Shown here one piece after another: positions 1 through 8,750 of a stretch of 12,006 nt of DNA. The stretch's first letter is position 1. Every line of letters starts with the position of its first letter. The stretch comes from Solirubrobacteraceae bacterium. GTDB taxonomy: Bacteria > Actinomycetota > Thermoleophilia > Solirubrobacterales > Solirubrobacteraceae. The notes under the pieces are model-generated. The model was not told where the DNA came from, made no database searches, and saw only the letters and a program-made list of their open reading frames with translations. Where the stretch lies: NCBI GenBank assembly GCA_025455895.1, contig JALOLQ010000023.1, positions 1 to 12,006 on the forward strand, given 5' to 3'. The translations under genes were made by a program, and so were the position numbers.

Positions 1-1
1 C

Positions 2-907
2 CGCATCCGCCGCCTGTTCGGCGACACGCACGAGGTGTGGAGCAAGTCCGAGCGCGCAAACCCCGGCGGTTCGATCAAGGACCGCATCGCGCTGGCGATG
101 GTCGAGGACGCGGAGCGGAGCGGGAGGCTGCGCTCGGGCGGCACGATCGTCGAGCCGACCTCGGGCAACACCGGCGTCGGGCTGGCGATGGTCGCGGCGG
201 TGCGTGGCTACCGCTGCATCCTGGTGATGCCCGAGTCGATGTCGCTCGAGCGCCGGCGGCTGATGGCCGCCTACGGCGCCGAGCTCGAGCTGACCCCGCG
301 CGAGGGCGGCATGGGCGCGGCGATCGCGCGCGCCGGCGAGCTGCTCGAGGCGATCGAGGGGGCCTGGATGCCGCAGCAGTTCGAGAACCCCGCGAACATC
401 GCCGTGCACCGCGAGACGACCGCGCGCGAGATCCTCGACGACTTCCCCGAGGGCATCGACGTGCTGATCACCGGCGTCGGCACCGGCGGGCACATCACCG
501 GCGTGAGCGAGGTGCTCAAGGAGCGCTTCCCGGACCTGCAGACGTTCGCCGTCGAGCCGGTGAAGTCCCCGGTGATCAGCGGCGGCGCGCCGAGCCCGCA
601 CCGCCTGCAGGGGATCGGCGCCGGCTTCGTGCCGGCCAACCTCCACACCGACACGCTCGACGGCGTGATCCAGGTCAGCGAGGAGGACGCGTTCGCCTAC
701 GCGGTCCGCGCCGCGCGCGAGGAGGGCATCTTCCTCGGTGCCTCATCCGGCGCGTCGCTCGCGGCGGTCGCGCAGCGGCTGCCCGAGATCCCCGACGGCA
801 GCACGGTGCTGACCTTCTGCTACGACACCGGCGAGCGCTACTTCTCGGTCGAGGGCCTGTTCAGCGCCGACGGGACGGCGGTGCAGGTGGGAACACCGCC
901 GGCGTAG
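2..907 (+). CDS. cysK: Cysteine synthase (O-acetylserine sulfhydrylase), 5'-truncated by the window edge
   Basis: A PLP-dependent fold-type II enzyme that makes cysteine from O-acetylserine and sulfide in the cytoplasm. The frame is open from base 2, so the start lies outside the window; about 20 N-terminal residues appear to be missing by comparison with the family's usual length of about 310. Visible motifs in order: NPGGSIKDR with the PLP Schiff-base Lys at 77-79; TSGNTG (158-175), the substrate-binding loop; GTGGHITG (479-502), the PLP phosphate loop; GASSGAS near 736-756; and a C-terminal DTGERYFS segment typical of CysK. The stop is TAG at 905-907. CysM or a cystathionine beta-synthase-like paralogue is possible because these families share the motifs, but length and C-terminus favour CysK. 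No sulfur-metabolism neighbour (for example cysE) is visible downstream. Confidence 0.93.
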   Translation, partial: RIRRLFGDTHEVWSKSERANPGGSIKDRIALAMVEDAERSGRLRSGGTIVEPTSGNTGVGLAMVAAVRGYRCILVMPESMSLERRRLMAAYGAELELTPREGGMGAAIARAGELLEAIEGAWMPQQFENPANIAVHRETTAREILDDFPEGIDVLITGVGTGGHITGVSEVLKERFPDLQTFAVEPVKSPVISGGAPSPHRLQGIGAGFVPANLHTDTLDGVIQVSEEDAFAYAVRAAREEGIFLGASSGASLAAVAQRLPEIPDGSTVLTFCYDTGERYFSVEGLFSADGTAVQVGTPPA

Positions 908-959
908 GTCGCTGCGCTCCGGAATCTCCCGTCGCTGGTCCCGGCGCCGGCCGCTGGCA

Positions 960-965
960 TAGGGT
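960..965 (+). promoter_or_regulatory. Candidate -10 element of the giant surface-protein gene
   Basis: TAGGGT lies in the 93-bp gap after cysK and matches TAnnnT. A transcript from about position 972 would begin at or just inside the hairpin at 971-987 and have a leader of about 29 bases. I see no convincing -35. Assignment is by position and similarity to the elements before the other genes in the window. Confidence 0.3.
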
Positions 966-970
966 TCACC

Positions 971-995
971 GGCCGCGTCCTGCGGCCGAAAGGAC
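971..995 (+). promoter_or_regulatory. Leader hairpin whose loop can pair with the ribosome binding site
   Basis: GGCCGC (971-976) and GCGGCC (982-987) form a perfect 6-bp stem around the loop GTCCT (977-981). That loop is exactly complementary to AGGAC (991-995), which is part of the ribosome binding site AAAGGA (989-994) of the gene starting at 1001. The two pairings could alternate. A simultaneous pseudoknot looks strained because there is no linker base between the two 5' arms. A regulatory role is inference. Confidence 0.35.
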
Positions 996-1000
996 TCGAG

Positions 1001-4000
1001 ATGTTCCCCGCTCCGCGATCCCGCCCCGCGGCGCGCCGACTCGTCGCCGCGCTCGCCGCCGTCGTCAGCCTGCTCGTGCTGCTCACGCCCGGGGCGCACG
1101 CCGCCGGCACCCCGGACATCGCGCTCGACAAGCGCGCGCCGCAGACGGTGCTGCTCGGCGCGAGCGCGCGCGTGACGCTCGAGGCCTCGAGCCCGGCGGG
1201 GGAGCCGCGCGGCTACAACCTCACCTTCTCGGACGTGCTGCCCGCCGGCGTCGCCTACGACGGCGGCGCCACGGTGGCTCCCACGCGCGTGGTGACCGAC
1301 GCGCCGGGCCCGGGCCAGACGCTGCTCGTGTGGGAGAACGTCGCCGACCTCAGCGGCAACTCGTCGTTCTCGATCGCCTACGACGTGCGCCCCGACCCCG
1401 ACGCCGTCCCGGTCGGCGACAGCTTCGTCAACCAGGCCGCGGCGTACGTGAACACCGATCCGCGCGAGGTGCCGGACGTCGCCGACACGGGGGTCGCCGA
1501 CGCGGCGAGCTTCACCGGCTCGGCGACGGCGAGCGCGACGACGACGGTCACGGCGGTCGACATCGAGAAGTCCGAGCCGAGCCCCGAGGGCGAGCTGCTG
1601 CGCGGTGTCCACGACCACGCGACGACCTACACGCTGACGATCCGCAACAACCTGATCCGCCAGAGCACGAACGTGCGGATCGCCGACTTCCTGCCCGCCG
1701 AGCTCGAGTTCCTCGGCTGCGGGGGGCAGGACAACACGACCGACGCGCCGACCAACCCGGGCGCGGACGTCGAGTACCCGGGCGCGCCGCGGCTCACGGC
1801 GGGCACGGTCCTGACGAGCGACTGCCCGACGCCGGGCGCCGTGCGCACCGAGCTCACCGACCCGGACGCCGGCGGCCCGCTGCCCGGCGGCGTCTACACG
1901 CGCGCGGACTGGCAGGTGCCGAGCCTCGCGCCGGGCCAGACCCTGGTCATCCGCTACCGCGCGGGCATCCCGATCCGCGAGAACACGCTCGACTGGGACG
2001 GCGACGGCAGCCCGGACCTGCCCGCCCCGGCCGGCAGCGCGCCGCCCACCGCGTGCGACGCGGGCACCGGCGCCTGCCCGCAGGCGGCGAACCTCGACAA
2101 CAACGGCGGCCCCGAGACGAGCGAGGACGGCCCCGGCGAGCGCCCGTTCACGAACCTCGGACGCGTGCTGGCGGACTTCGACGTCGACGGCGATCCCGGC
2201 ACGCCGGACGAGCTGGTGGTGGACACCGATGCGCTGACCCGGTTCGCCGAGGACCTGACGGTGCAGAAGACGGTCAGCCCGGGGACGATCGCCGCCGGCC
2301 AGCTCTCGGCGTGGACGCTCGTGCTGCGCTCGGGCGAGTACCGCACGGTCGACGGCCTCGAGGTGACCGACCTCGTGCCGGACGGCCTGTGCCCGCTCGG
2401 CACGAGCGCGCCGGCCGACGCCGAGTGCCAGGGCGGGCCCGGCCCCTCGATCCCGTACAGCGCGGCGGCCGAGCAGGCCGGCGGTGCCTGGGACCTCACG
2501 TGGTCGACGCTGCCGGACCTCGCCGCCAGCGACGAGCTGACGCTCACCTACAGCACCCGCACGCGCGCCTTCTACCAGCAGGACTTCGCCGACGAGCGCC
2601 CGGTCCTGAACTACGACAGCTGGAGCAACAGCGTCTCGCTGACCGGTCTGGACCGCGTGCGCCTGGGCTCCGACGGCCAGCCGATCGACGCCGACGAGCC
2701 GGGCGGCATCAACATCATCGAGGACGTCGACGCCTCGTCCGCCGGCCAGTCCGCGCCCGGCCCGGCGATCGACAAGCGCGTGCGCGAGCCCGGCGGCGCG
2801 GTGCCGGTCTCGTGCTCGACCGGCGCCTACATCGACACGACCGCGATCGCCTACGGCCCGGGCGACCGCGTCTGCTGGGAGCTGACCGCGACCTTCCCGG
2901 CCGGCGTCTTCGGCCGCGACGTCACGATCACCGACTTCCTGCCCGGCGGCCACGAGTACGAGGCCGGCTCGGCCTTCCAGACCGGCTCGAGCACCGCGCC
3001 GGTGCAGAGCTTCAGCGGCTCGGGCGAGCTGATCGAGGTCGTCCTCGGCGACCCGCAGGGCTTCGTCCCGGCCGGGCGCGTCTTCCAGGGCCGCTTCAGC
3101 TCGATCGTCGTCGACCCCGAAGGCGACACCGGCGACGTCCAGGGCAACCTCATGAAGTTCTCCACGACCGACTCGGCCGGCCGCACCTACCCCCAGCGCG
3201 ACCGGGCCGACGTCGAGTACACCGAGGCCGCGCTGGCGCTGGTGAAGGGCGTGCGCTCGGTGAACGGCGTCCCCGCGGGCGGCAACCCGCCGGACACCGA
3301 CGGCGTGAGCGTCGCGGGCGGGGACGTCGTCACCTACCGGATCGACGTCACGAACACGGGCGGGCGCGACGCGTCGGCGGCGCGCGTCTGGGACGAGCTG
3401 CCCGCGCAGGACACGTGCGCGGACGTCTCGGCGATCAGCGCCGGCGGCACCTGCAACGCCGCCGAGAACCGCGTCGAGTGGACGACCGGGGCGATCACGG
3501 CGGGCGGCTCGATCACCCTGACCTACGCCCTCACCGTGCCGACGACGGTCGCGCCGGCCGAGACGCTGGTGAACACCGCCGCCGTGGTGTCCTACACCTC
3601 GGCGACGAACCGCGGCGGGCAGTTCACGTACGTCCCGGACAACCCGACGATCACCGATCCCGGCGCGGGCACCCCGAACGCCGGGCCCGCCGAGGACGGC
3701 TCGTCGGTGACCACGCCGGGCGGCGTCGTGAAGACGCGCACCACGACGGTGGACGAGCCGGGCAACGCGCTCGCCGGGCAGGCCACGATCGGCGAGCGGA
3801 TCCGCTACACGCTCGAGGTCAGCATCGCCGGCGGCCTGACGCTCACCGACGGCGTGCTCGACGACGTCGTGCCCGCCGGGCAGACGGTCGATCCGGCGTC
3901 CGCGACGGCGACGCTCGGCGGCGGCCCGATCCCGCCGACCTGGACGCTGAGCGCGACCGCCTCGCGCGTGAAGCTCGAGGCCCCGTCGTTCGCCAACCCG

Positions 4001-7000
4001 CCCGGTGCGGCGGTCGTCCTGCGCGTCGAGTTCGAGGTGACGCTCGACGACGTGCCCGGGAACGTGCGCGGCGGCACGGCCACGAACCGCGCGACGCTGA
4101 GCTTCACGAACTCGCTGGGCCAGCCGGTCTCGCGCCAGTCCAACCAGGTCTCCACGCGGATCGTCGAGCCGAACCTGGGCGTGACGAAGAGCGAGGACGA
4201 CGGCAACGACCAGGTCGTCGCCGGCCAGGTGGTCCGCTACACGGTCGACGTCGTGAACAGCACGACCGGCGCGAGCTTCGTCAGCCCGTCGCACGACACG
4301 CGGGCGGTGGACACCGTGCCGGCGGGCATCAGCCCGCTCGAGGCGCCGTGCCCGAGCGCGCCGTGTGACGTCGCCGAGGACGGCGACGTGATCCCGCCGA
4401 ACGGCGGCGTGTGGAACGCGACGGCGCGCACGATCACCTGGGGCCTCGGAACGATCGACCCCGCGGGCACCGCCCAGCGCGTCTACGACGCGGTCGTCGA
4501 CGAACCCGCGCTGGCGGGCGCGACGCTGCGCAACGAGGTCGTCGTCACCGGCACCTCGCTGCTCGGCGTGATCCCCGGCGAGCGCACCGCGGCGAGCGCG
4601 ACGAACGCCGGCTACCGCGACGACGACGACGCCGTCGTGACGATCGAGGGGATCACCCAGATCGACAAGCTCACCCCGCGCGTGCGCACCGTCGGGCAGG
4701 ACACGACCTACACGGTGATCGTCACGATCCCGGGCGGCGTGCGCTTCCGCGACGTCCACGTGCGCGACGTGCTGCCCGACGGGGTCCGCTACGACGGCTT
4801 CACCTCGTCCTCGTGCGCGGGCTGCGGCGGCGCGGCGCCGGACGTGAGCGCGACCGGCCTGCCGCCCCAGCCGCAGCCGGGCGGCACGACCGTGCTCGGC
4901 TTCTGGCTCGGGGACATCGACCCGGCCCCGGTCGGCAGCGAGCGGATCGTGACGATCACCTACGCCGCGCACGTGAAGGCGCAGCTGACCGACGGCACGC
5001 CGATCGTCGCCGACGACACGCTCGAGAACACCGCCCAGGTGCGCTGGAACGTGACGACCGACCTGCCCGGCACGCCCACCGCGACGCCGCCCACCGCCGA
5101 CGTGCTCGGCGACAGCGCCTCGGCGACGGTCTCGGTCATCGAGCCGCAGATCGAGGTCGACAAGGACATCGCGCCGGACACGGCCGACCTCGACGCGCGC
5201 GACGCGCAGCCGGGCGAGACGCTGAGCTACACGCTGCGGATCCGCAACACCGGCAACCAGACGGCCTACGACGTGATCGTCGACGACCGGCCCGCCGACG
5301 AGCTCGAGGACGTCGTGCTCGCCGCCGGGCTCACGACCGACCTCAACACCGACGGCTGGACGGCCGCCGACCCGGACCTCGCGTGGCTGATCCCGTCGCT
5401 CTCGCCCGGCGCCGCGGTGACGCTCACCTACACCGCGAAGGTCAAGGCCGGGGCGGATCTGCCGCCGGCCGACCCGGTGGTGGCGACGAACGTGCTCGAC
5501 GTCCCGAGCTACTTCGGCCTGCCGCTCGCCGACCGCGAGCTCGACGCGCGCGAGTACGGCGGGACCTTCGGCCCGGTCACCCCCGACCAGGTGGACGTCA
5601 CGATCCGCCGCCCGCAGCTCTCGCTGGTGAAGACGACCGGCCTCTCGGGCAGCCCGGACACCGGCGACGCGCGGATCGGTGAGCCGTTCCCCTGGCGCGT
5701 CGTCGTGACCAACGGGGCGACGACCGCGAGCGCGTTCGCCGTGGACGTGACCGACACGCTGCCGGACGGCTGGGACTACGTCGCCGGCTCGGCCGAGCTC
5801 GAGGGCGCCCCGGTGGGCGACCCGTCCGGCACGCCCGGTCCCGCGCTGACCTGGACCGACCTGATCGCCACGCTCCCGGCGGGCGCGTCGCGCACGCTGA
5901 CCTTCGACGCGACCCCGACGACCGCCGCGCTCGACCCCGACCAGCGGCCGGTGAACCCGGCGACGAACACGGCCGCCGCGAGCGGCGAGGACAGCTCCGG
6001 GTCCGGCGGCTACAGCGCCGCGCCGGACACCGCCACCGCGACGCTGCGCGTGCCCGAGCTGACGATCGCCAAGACGCCCGACGACGGCGACGCGGTCGCC
6101 GGCCGGTCGTTCGACTGGACCGTCGTCGTCGAGAACACCGGCGACGCGCCGGCGACCGACGTGATCGTGCGCGACGTGCTGCCGGCGGACGTGGCCTACA
6201 CCGCGAACGCGGCGAGCTTCGTCTTCGCTCCGGCGACCCCGGAGCCGGTCCTCACGCGGCTGGACGAGAGCGTGAGCGCGACCGACCGCGAGCTCTCCTG
6301 GAAGCTCTCGGCGCTCCAGCCGGGCCAGCGCGCCACGATCACGATCCCGGTGATCCCGGACGCGGCGCTCGCGAACGACGCCGAGCTCGAGAACACCGCG
6401 TTCGCGAAGGCCACCGAGCAGCCGGGGGAGGTGCAGGACCCGGGCGACGTGACCGTGCAGCGCGAGTCGGACGCGCGGATCACCAAGGCGTTCGCCGCGG
6501 ACACCGTCGTCGCCGGCGAGCGCGCGACGTTCACGCTCACGGTGGACAACGCCGGCCCGTCGGTGGCCGCGAACGCCGTCGTCACCGACACGCTGCCCGA
6601 CGGGCTGCTCGCGGCCGGCGCCACCGTCGAGCCGGGCTCGCCCACGTGCGCGTTCACCGGCCCGGCGCTGCGCTGCGAGCTGGGCACGCTCGCCCCCGGC
6701 GACCCGCCGGTGACGATCACGGTCAGCGCGCAGGTCGACCCGGATCGCACCGAGCCGATCTCGAACACCGCCGAGGTGACCGCCGACGACGACACGAACC
6801 CGGCCAACGACCGCGGGACGGACTCGGTCGGCGTCGACGAGGCGGCGAACGTCGGCGTGCGCAAGAGCGTCGATCCCGGCTCGATCCTCCAGGGCGCGCA
6901 GGCGACCTACAGGATCGAGGTCTTCAACGAGGGCCCGTCGGTGGCCCGCGACGTGACGCTCGAGGACGCGATCCCCGCCGGGCTCGCGATCGTCTCGGTC

Positions 7001-8713
7001 GCCCCCGGCGACCCGCCGTGCGCGCTCAGCGGCCGCGATCTGAGCTGTGCGTTCGGCGACCTGGCTCCGGGCGCGGCCGGCGACCGCACGGTCACGCTCG
7101 TCGTCCGCGGCGACGAGCCGGGTACGACGACGAACACCGCGCGCGTCGCGACCACGACGCCGGGCAACCGCCCCGGCGACGACGAGGCCTCTGCGGAGCT
7201 CGTCGTGCGCCCGGTGACCGACCTCGCGGTCGTGAAGTCGGCGCCCGCGACCGTCACCGCCGGCGCGACGTTCACCTACACGCTGCGGGTCACGAACAAC
7301 GGCCCCGCCACGGCGACCGCGGTGACGCTCAGCGACCCGCTGCCCGCCGGCGTGACGCCGCTGGCCGCGCGGCCCGGCGACGCCTGCTCGATCAGCGGCC
7401 AGAGCGTGACCTGCGCGCTCGGCACGCTCGCGCGCGGCGCCTCGCGCGACGTGGAGATCGACGCCCGCGCGACGTTCGCGGTCGCCGGGCAGACGGTCGT
7501 CAACGTCGCGACGGTCAGCGGCGCGGAGACCGATCTCGAGCCCGCGAACAACACCGACGACGCGCCGACGACCGTCGGCCCCGCCGCCGACCTCGCCGTG
7601 ACGAAGACGGGGCCGGCGACCGCGCCGGCGGGCGGGACGATCGTCTACAGCGTCGCCGTGGTGAACAAGGGCCCGCAGGCGGCGACCGGCGTCGTGCTCG
7701 ACGACGCGATCCCCGCCGGGGTCACGGCGCTCGAGGCGACCCCCGGCCAGGGCGGGCCCTGCCAGGTCTCCGCCCAGTCGGTGCGCTGCCCGCTCGGGAC
7801 GCTCGCCGCCGGCGCCTCCACCCAGGTCCTGATCAGCGCGCGGATCGCCGCCGGCACGACCGGGACCGTCGTCAACGTCGCCACCGTCGCGGGGGCCGAG
7901 CCGGATCCGACCCCGGCCGACAACCGCAGCGAGGCGCCGACCCGCATCAGCGGCGACCTCGCCGACCAGGGCGACATCAGCGTCCGCAAGACGCTGCTCA
8001 CCCGGAGCCCGCAGGCGGGAAGCCCGGTCGACTACCGCATCGACGTGCGCAACGACGGAACGGGGACCGCCCGCGACGTCGTGGTGGTGGACACGCCGCA
8101 GTACCCGGCGCAGGTCGTCTCCGTGACCCCGTCCCAGGGCACGTGCACCACGACGCTGCCGATCACCTGCCGTCTGGGCTCGATCCGGGCCGGGGCGAGC
8201 GCGCGGATCAGCGTGCGGGTGATCCCGCTCGTCGCCGGGCAGTTCGTGAACACCGCCGGCGGCGTCGCCGCCGGGGGCGACAGCAACCCGGACAACAACG
8301 TCGGCACCTCCGGCGGCGTGACGCAGACGCGCCGCACGAACCTGACCATCCGCAAGACCGCCGACCGCTCGGTGGTGCGTCCCGGGCGCCAGGCGTGGTT
8401 CACCATCCGCGTGCGCAACACCGGGCGCCAGACGGCCGAGAACGTGAAGATCTGCGACACGCCGCCGCCGGGGACGACGGTCACCGCCGTGCCCGAGGGC
8501 CGGATCGAGCGCGGCCGCGCCTGCTGGCGCGAGGCGCTGCTCGGGCGCGGGAAGTCGGTCACCCACCGCGTGCGGATCCGGCTCGCCCCGAGCACGACCG
8601 CCACGCGGGTCCGCAACGTCGCCACCGTCACTGCGGACAACGCCGCGACGCGGCGCGCGTCGCGCACCCTCCGGGTGCCGCGCGTGCCCGTGGCGCCGCG
8701 GTTCACGGGGTAG
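1001..8713 (+). CDS. Giant secreted DUF11/isopeptide-type multi-repeat surface protein
   Basis: A 2,570-residue exported protein, probably a cell-surface stalk or adhesin. Residues 1-34/35 form a Sec signal peptide: Arg-rich n-region, hydrophobic core 14-28, and an AHA cleavage site after Ala34. Then come 17 Ig-like modules, each opening with a hydrophobic strand ending in Lys (K44, 190, 423, 592, 749, 911, 1063, 1223, 1388, 1544, 1691, 1829, 1955, 2079, 2202, 2330, 2452), followed by a Tyr/Phe-rich strand, N-x-G turn and D-x-LP-x-G motif, and in most modules ending in an N-T/V-A strand. In related fimbrial domains such Lys and Asn form intramolecular isopeptide bonds; that is inferred here. 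The start is ATG, 6 bases after AAAGGA, and directly precedes the signal peptide. There is no LPXTG, C-terminal membrane helix or sortase gene nearby. The ligand is unknown. Confidence 0.9.
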   Translation: MFPAPRSRPAARRLVAALAAVVSLLVLLTPGAHAAGTPDIALDKRAPQTVLLGASARVTLEASSPAGEPRGYNLTFSDVLPAGVAYDGGATVAPTRVVTDAPGPGQTLLVWENVADLSGNSSFSIAYDVRPDPDAVPVGDSFVNQAAAYVNTDPREVPDVADTGVADAASFTGSATASATTTVTAVDIEKSEPSPEGELLRGVHDHATTYTLTIRNNLIRQSTNVRIADFLPAELEFLGCGGQDNTTDAPTNPGADVEYPGAPRLTAGTVLTSDCPTPGAVRTELTDPDAGGPLPGGVYTRADWQVPSLAPGQTLVIRYRAGIPIRENTLDWDGDGSPDLPAPAGSAPPTACDAGTGACPQAANLDNNGGPETSEDGPGERPFTNLGRVLADFDVDGDPGTPDELVVDTDALTRFAEDLTVQKTVSPGTIAAGQLSAWTLVLRSGEYRTVDGLEVTDLVPDGLCPLGTSAPADAECQGGPGPSIPYSAAAEQAGGAWDLTWSTLPDLAASDELTLTYSTRTRAFYQQDFADERPVLNYDSWSNSVSLTGLDRVRLGSDGQPIDADEPGGINIIEDVDASSAGQSAPGPAIDKRVREPGGAVPVSCSTGAYIDTTAIAYGPGDRVCWELTATFPAGVFGRDVTITDFLPGGHEYEAGSAFQTGSSTAPVQSFSGSGELIEVVLGDPQGFVPAGRVFQGRFSSIVVDPEGDTGDVQGNLMKFSTTDSAGRTYPQRDRADVEYTEAALALVKGVRSVNGVPAGGNPPDTDGVSVAGGDVVTYRIDVTNTGGRDASAARVWDELPAQDTCADVSAISAGGTCNAAENRVEWTTGAITAGGSITLTYALTVPTTVAPAETLVNTAAVVSYTSATNRGGQFTYVPDNPTITDPGAGTPNAGPAEDGSSVTTPGGVVKTRTTTVDEPGNALAGQATIGERIRYTLEVSIAGGLTLTDGVLDDVVPAGQTVDPASATATLGGGPIPPTWTLSATASRVKLEAPSFANPPGAAVVLRVEFEVTLDDVPGNVRGGTATNRATLSFTNSLGQPVSRQSNQVSTRIVEPNLGVTKSEDDGNDQVVAGQVVRYTVDVVNSTTGASFVSPSHDTRAVDTVPAGISPLEAPCPSAPCDVAEDGDVIPPNGGVWNATARTITWGLGTIDPAGTAQRVYDAVVDEPALAGATLRNEVVVTGTSLLGVIPGERTAASATNAGYRDDDDAVVTIEGITQIDKLTPRVRTVGQDTTYTVIVTIPGGVRFRDVHVRDVLPDGVRYDGFTSSSCAGCGGAAPDVSATGLPPQPQPGGTTVLGFWLGDIDPAPVGSERIVTITYAAHVKAQLTDGTPIVADDTLENTAQVRWNVTTDLPGTPTATPPTADVLGDSASATVSVIEPQIEVDKDIAPDTADLDARDAQPGETLSYTLRIRNTGNQTAYDVIVDDRPADELEDVVLAAGLTTDLNTDGWTAADPDLAWLIPSLSPGAAVTLTYTAKVKAGADLPPADPVVATNVLDVPSYFGLPLADRELDAREYGGTFGPVTPDQVDVTIRRPQLSLVKTTGLSGSPDTGDARIGEPFPWRVVVTNGATTASAFAVDVTDTLPDGWDYVAGSAELEGAPVGDPSGTPGPALTWTDLIATLPAGASRTLTFDATPTTAALDPDQRPVNPATNTAAASGEDSSGSGGYSAAPDTATATLRVPELTIAKTPDDGDAVAGRSFDWTVVVENTGDAPATDVIVRDVLPADVAYTANAASFVFAPATPEPVLTRLDESVSATDRELSWKLSALQPGQRATITIPVIPDAALANDAELENTAFAKATEQPGEVQDPGDVTVQRESDARITKAFAADTVVAGERATFTLTVDNAGPSVAANAVVTDTLPDGLLAAGATVEPGSPTCAFTGPALRCELGTLAPGDPPVTITVSAQVDPDRTEPISNTAEVTADDDTNPANDRGTDSVGVDEAANVGVRKSVDPGSILQGAQATYRIEVFNEGPSVARDVTLEDAIPAGLAIVSVAPGDPPCALSGRDLSCAFGDLAPGAAGDRTVTLVVRGDEPGTTTNTARVATTTPGNRPGDDEASAELVVRPVTDLAVVKSAPATVTAGATFTYTLRVTNNGPATATAVTLSDPLPAGVTPLAARPGDACSISGQSVTCALGTLARGASRDVEIDARATFAVAGQTVVNVATVSGAETDLEPANNTDDAPTTVGPAADLAVTKTGPATAPAGGTIVYSVAVVNKGPQAATGVVLDDAIPAGVTALEATPGQGGPCQVSAQSVRCPLGTLAAGASTQVLISARIAAGTTGTVVNVATVAGAEPDPTPADNRSEAPTRISGDLADQGDISVRKTLLTRSPQAGSPVDYRIDVRNDGTGTARDVVVVDTPQYPAQVVSVTPSQGTCTTTLPITCRLGSIRAGASARISVRVIPLVAGQFVNTAGGVAAGGDSNPDNNVGTSGGVTQTRRTNLTIRKTADRSVVRPGRQAWFTIRVRNTGRQTAENVKICDTPPPGTTVTAVPEGRIERGRACWREALLGRGKSVTHRVRIRLAPSTTATRVRNVATVTADNAATRRASRTLRVPRVPVAPRFTG
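1991..2212 (+). other. Asp-rich, calcium-loop-like insertion in module 2 of the giant protein
   Basis: Residues 331-339 read DWDGDGSPD and residues 392-404 contain DFDVDGDPG followed by TPDE. Both resemble the DxDxDG calcium-binding loops of EF-hand, dockerin and thrombospondin type-3 repeats. They lie in the enlarged second module, between a strand ending near residue 330 and the opening of module 3 at about 419. A Cys pair (TAC and GAC) lies between them. Calcium binding is inference from the motif alone. Confidence 0.45.
6470..8710 (+). repeat. C-terminal block of six regular DUF11 modules (12-17)
   Basis: Module-opening lysines 1829, 1955, 2079, 2202, 2330 and 2452 pair with Asn in N-T/V-A strands at 1922, 2045, 2168, 2292, 2417 and 2539, a spacing of 87-93 residues. 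Modules 12-15 carry Cys-x8-Cys and module 16 Cys-x7-Cys, just before an LG-x-L/I-x-x-G strand. In module 17 the first Cys has moved into the strand before the DTPPPG turn. This block is more uniform than modules 1-11 and may have arisen by later duplication. Confidence 0.75.
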
Positions 8714-8750
8714 GACGCCGCAGCCCCGGCACGAACGCGGCGGTGTGCCG

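Larger units (their letters stand above)
1115..8710 (+). repeat. Array of 17 diverged Ig-like modules within the giant protein
   Basis: Spacing between successive module-opening lysines is 146, 233, 169, 157, 162, 152, 160, 165, 156, 147, 138, 126, 124, 123, 128 and 122 residues. The modules therefore shorten from N- to C-terminus, with module 2 an outlier. At DNA level most modules are well diverged, although modules 13 and 15 share the 18 bases at 6965-6982 and 7703-7720, exactly two modules apart. Module boundaries are my estimate from the motifs, not from a profile search. Confidence 0.8.

Noticed and set aside
941..950. Perfect palindrome CCGGCGCCGG between cysK and the giant gene, considered as a cysK terminator
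   Set aside because: It leaves no usable loop in RNA, has no T-tract, and such palindromes are frequent by chance in DNA of this composition.
37..4368. A long plus-strand frame running across cysK and the first half of the giant gene
   Set aside because: It crosses two well-supported genes in another frame and is Arg-rich low-complexity sequence; absence of stops is a product of very high GC.
743..8566. A stop-free minus-strand frame of about 2,600 codons opposite the giant gene
   Set aside because: Its translation is low-complexity Arg/Gly/Ala/Val/Asp-rich sequence with no domain, as expected from the complement of GC-rich codons. The plus-strand frame has a signal peptide and clear repeated motifs.
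1001..8713. Possibility that the giant gene is several genes or frameshifted
   Set aside because: Module-opening lysines and D-x-LP-type motifs continue in one frame at regular spacing from residue 44 to the end, with no internal stop or loss of pattern.
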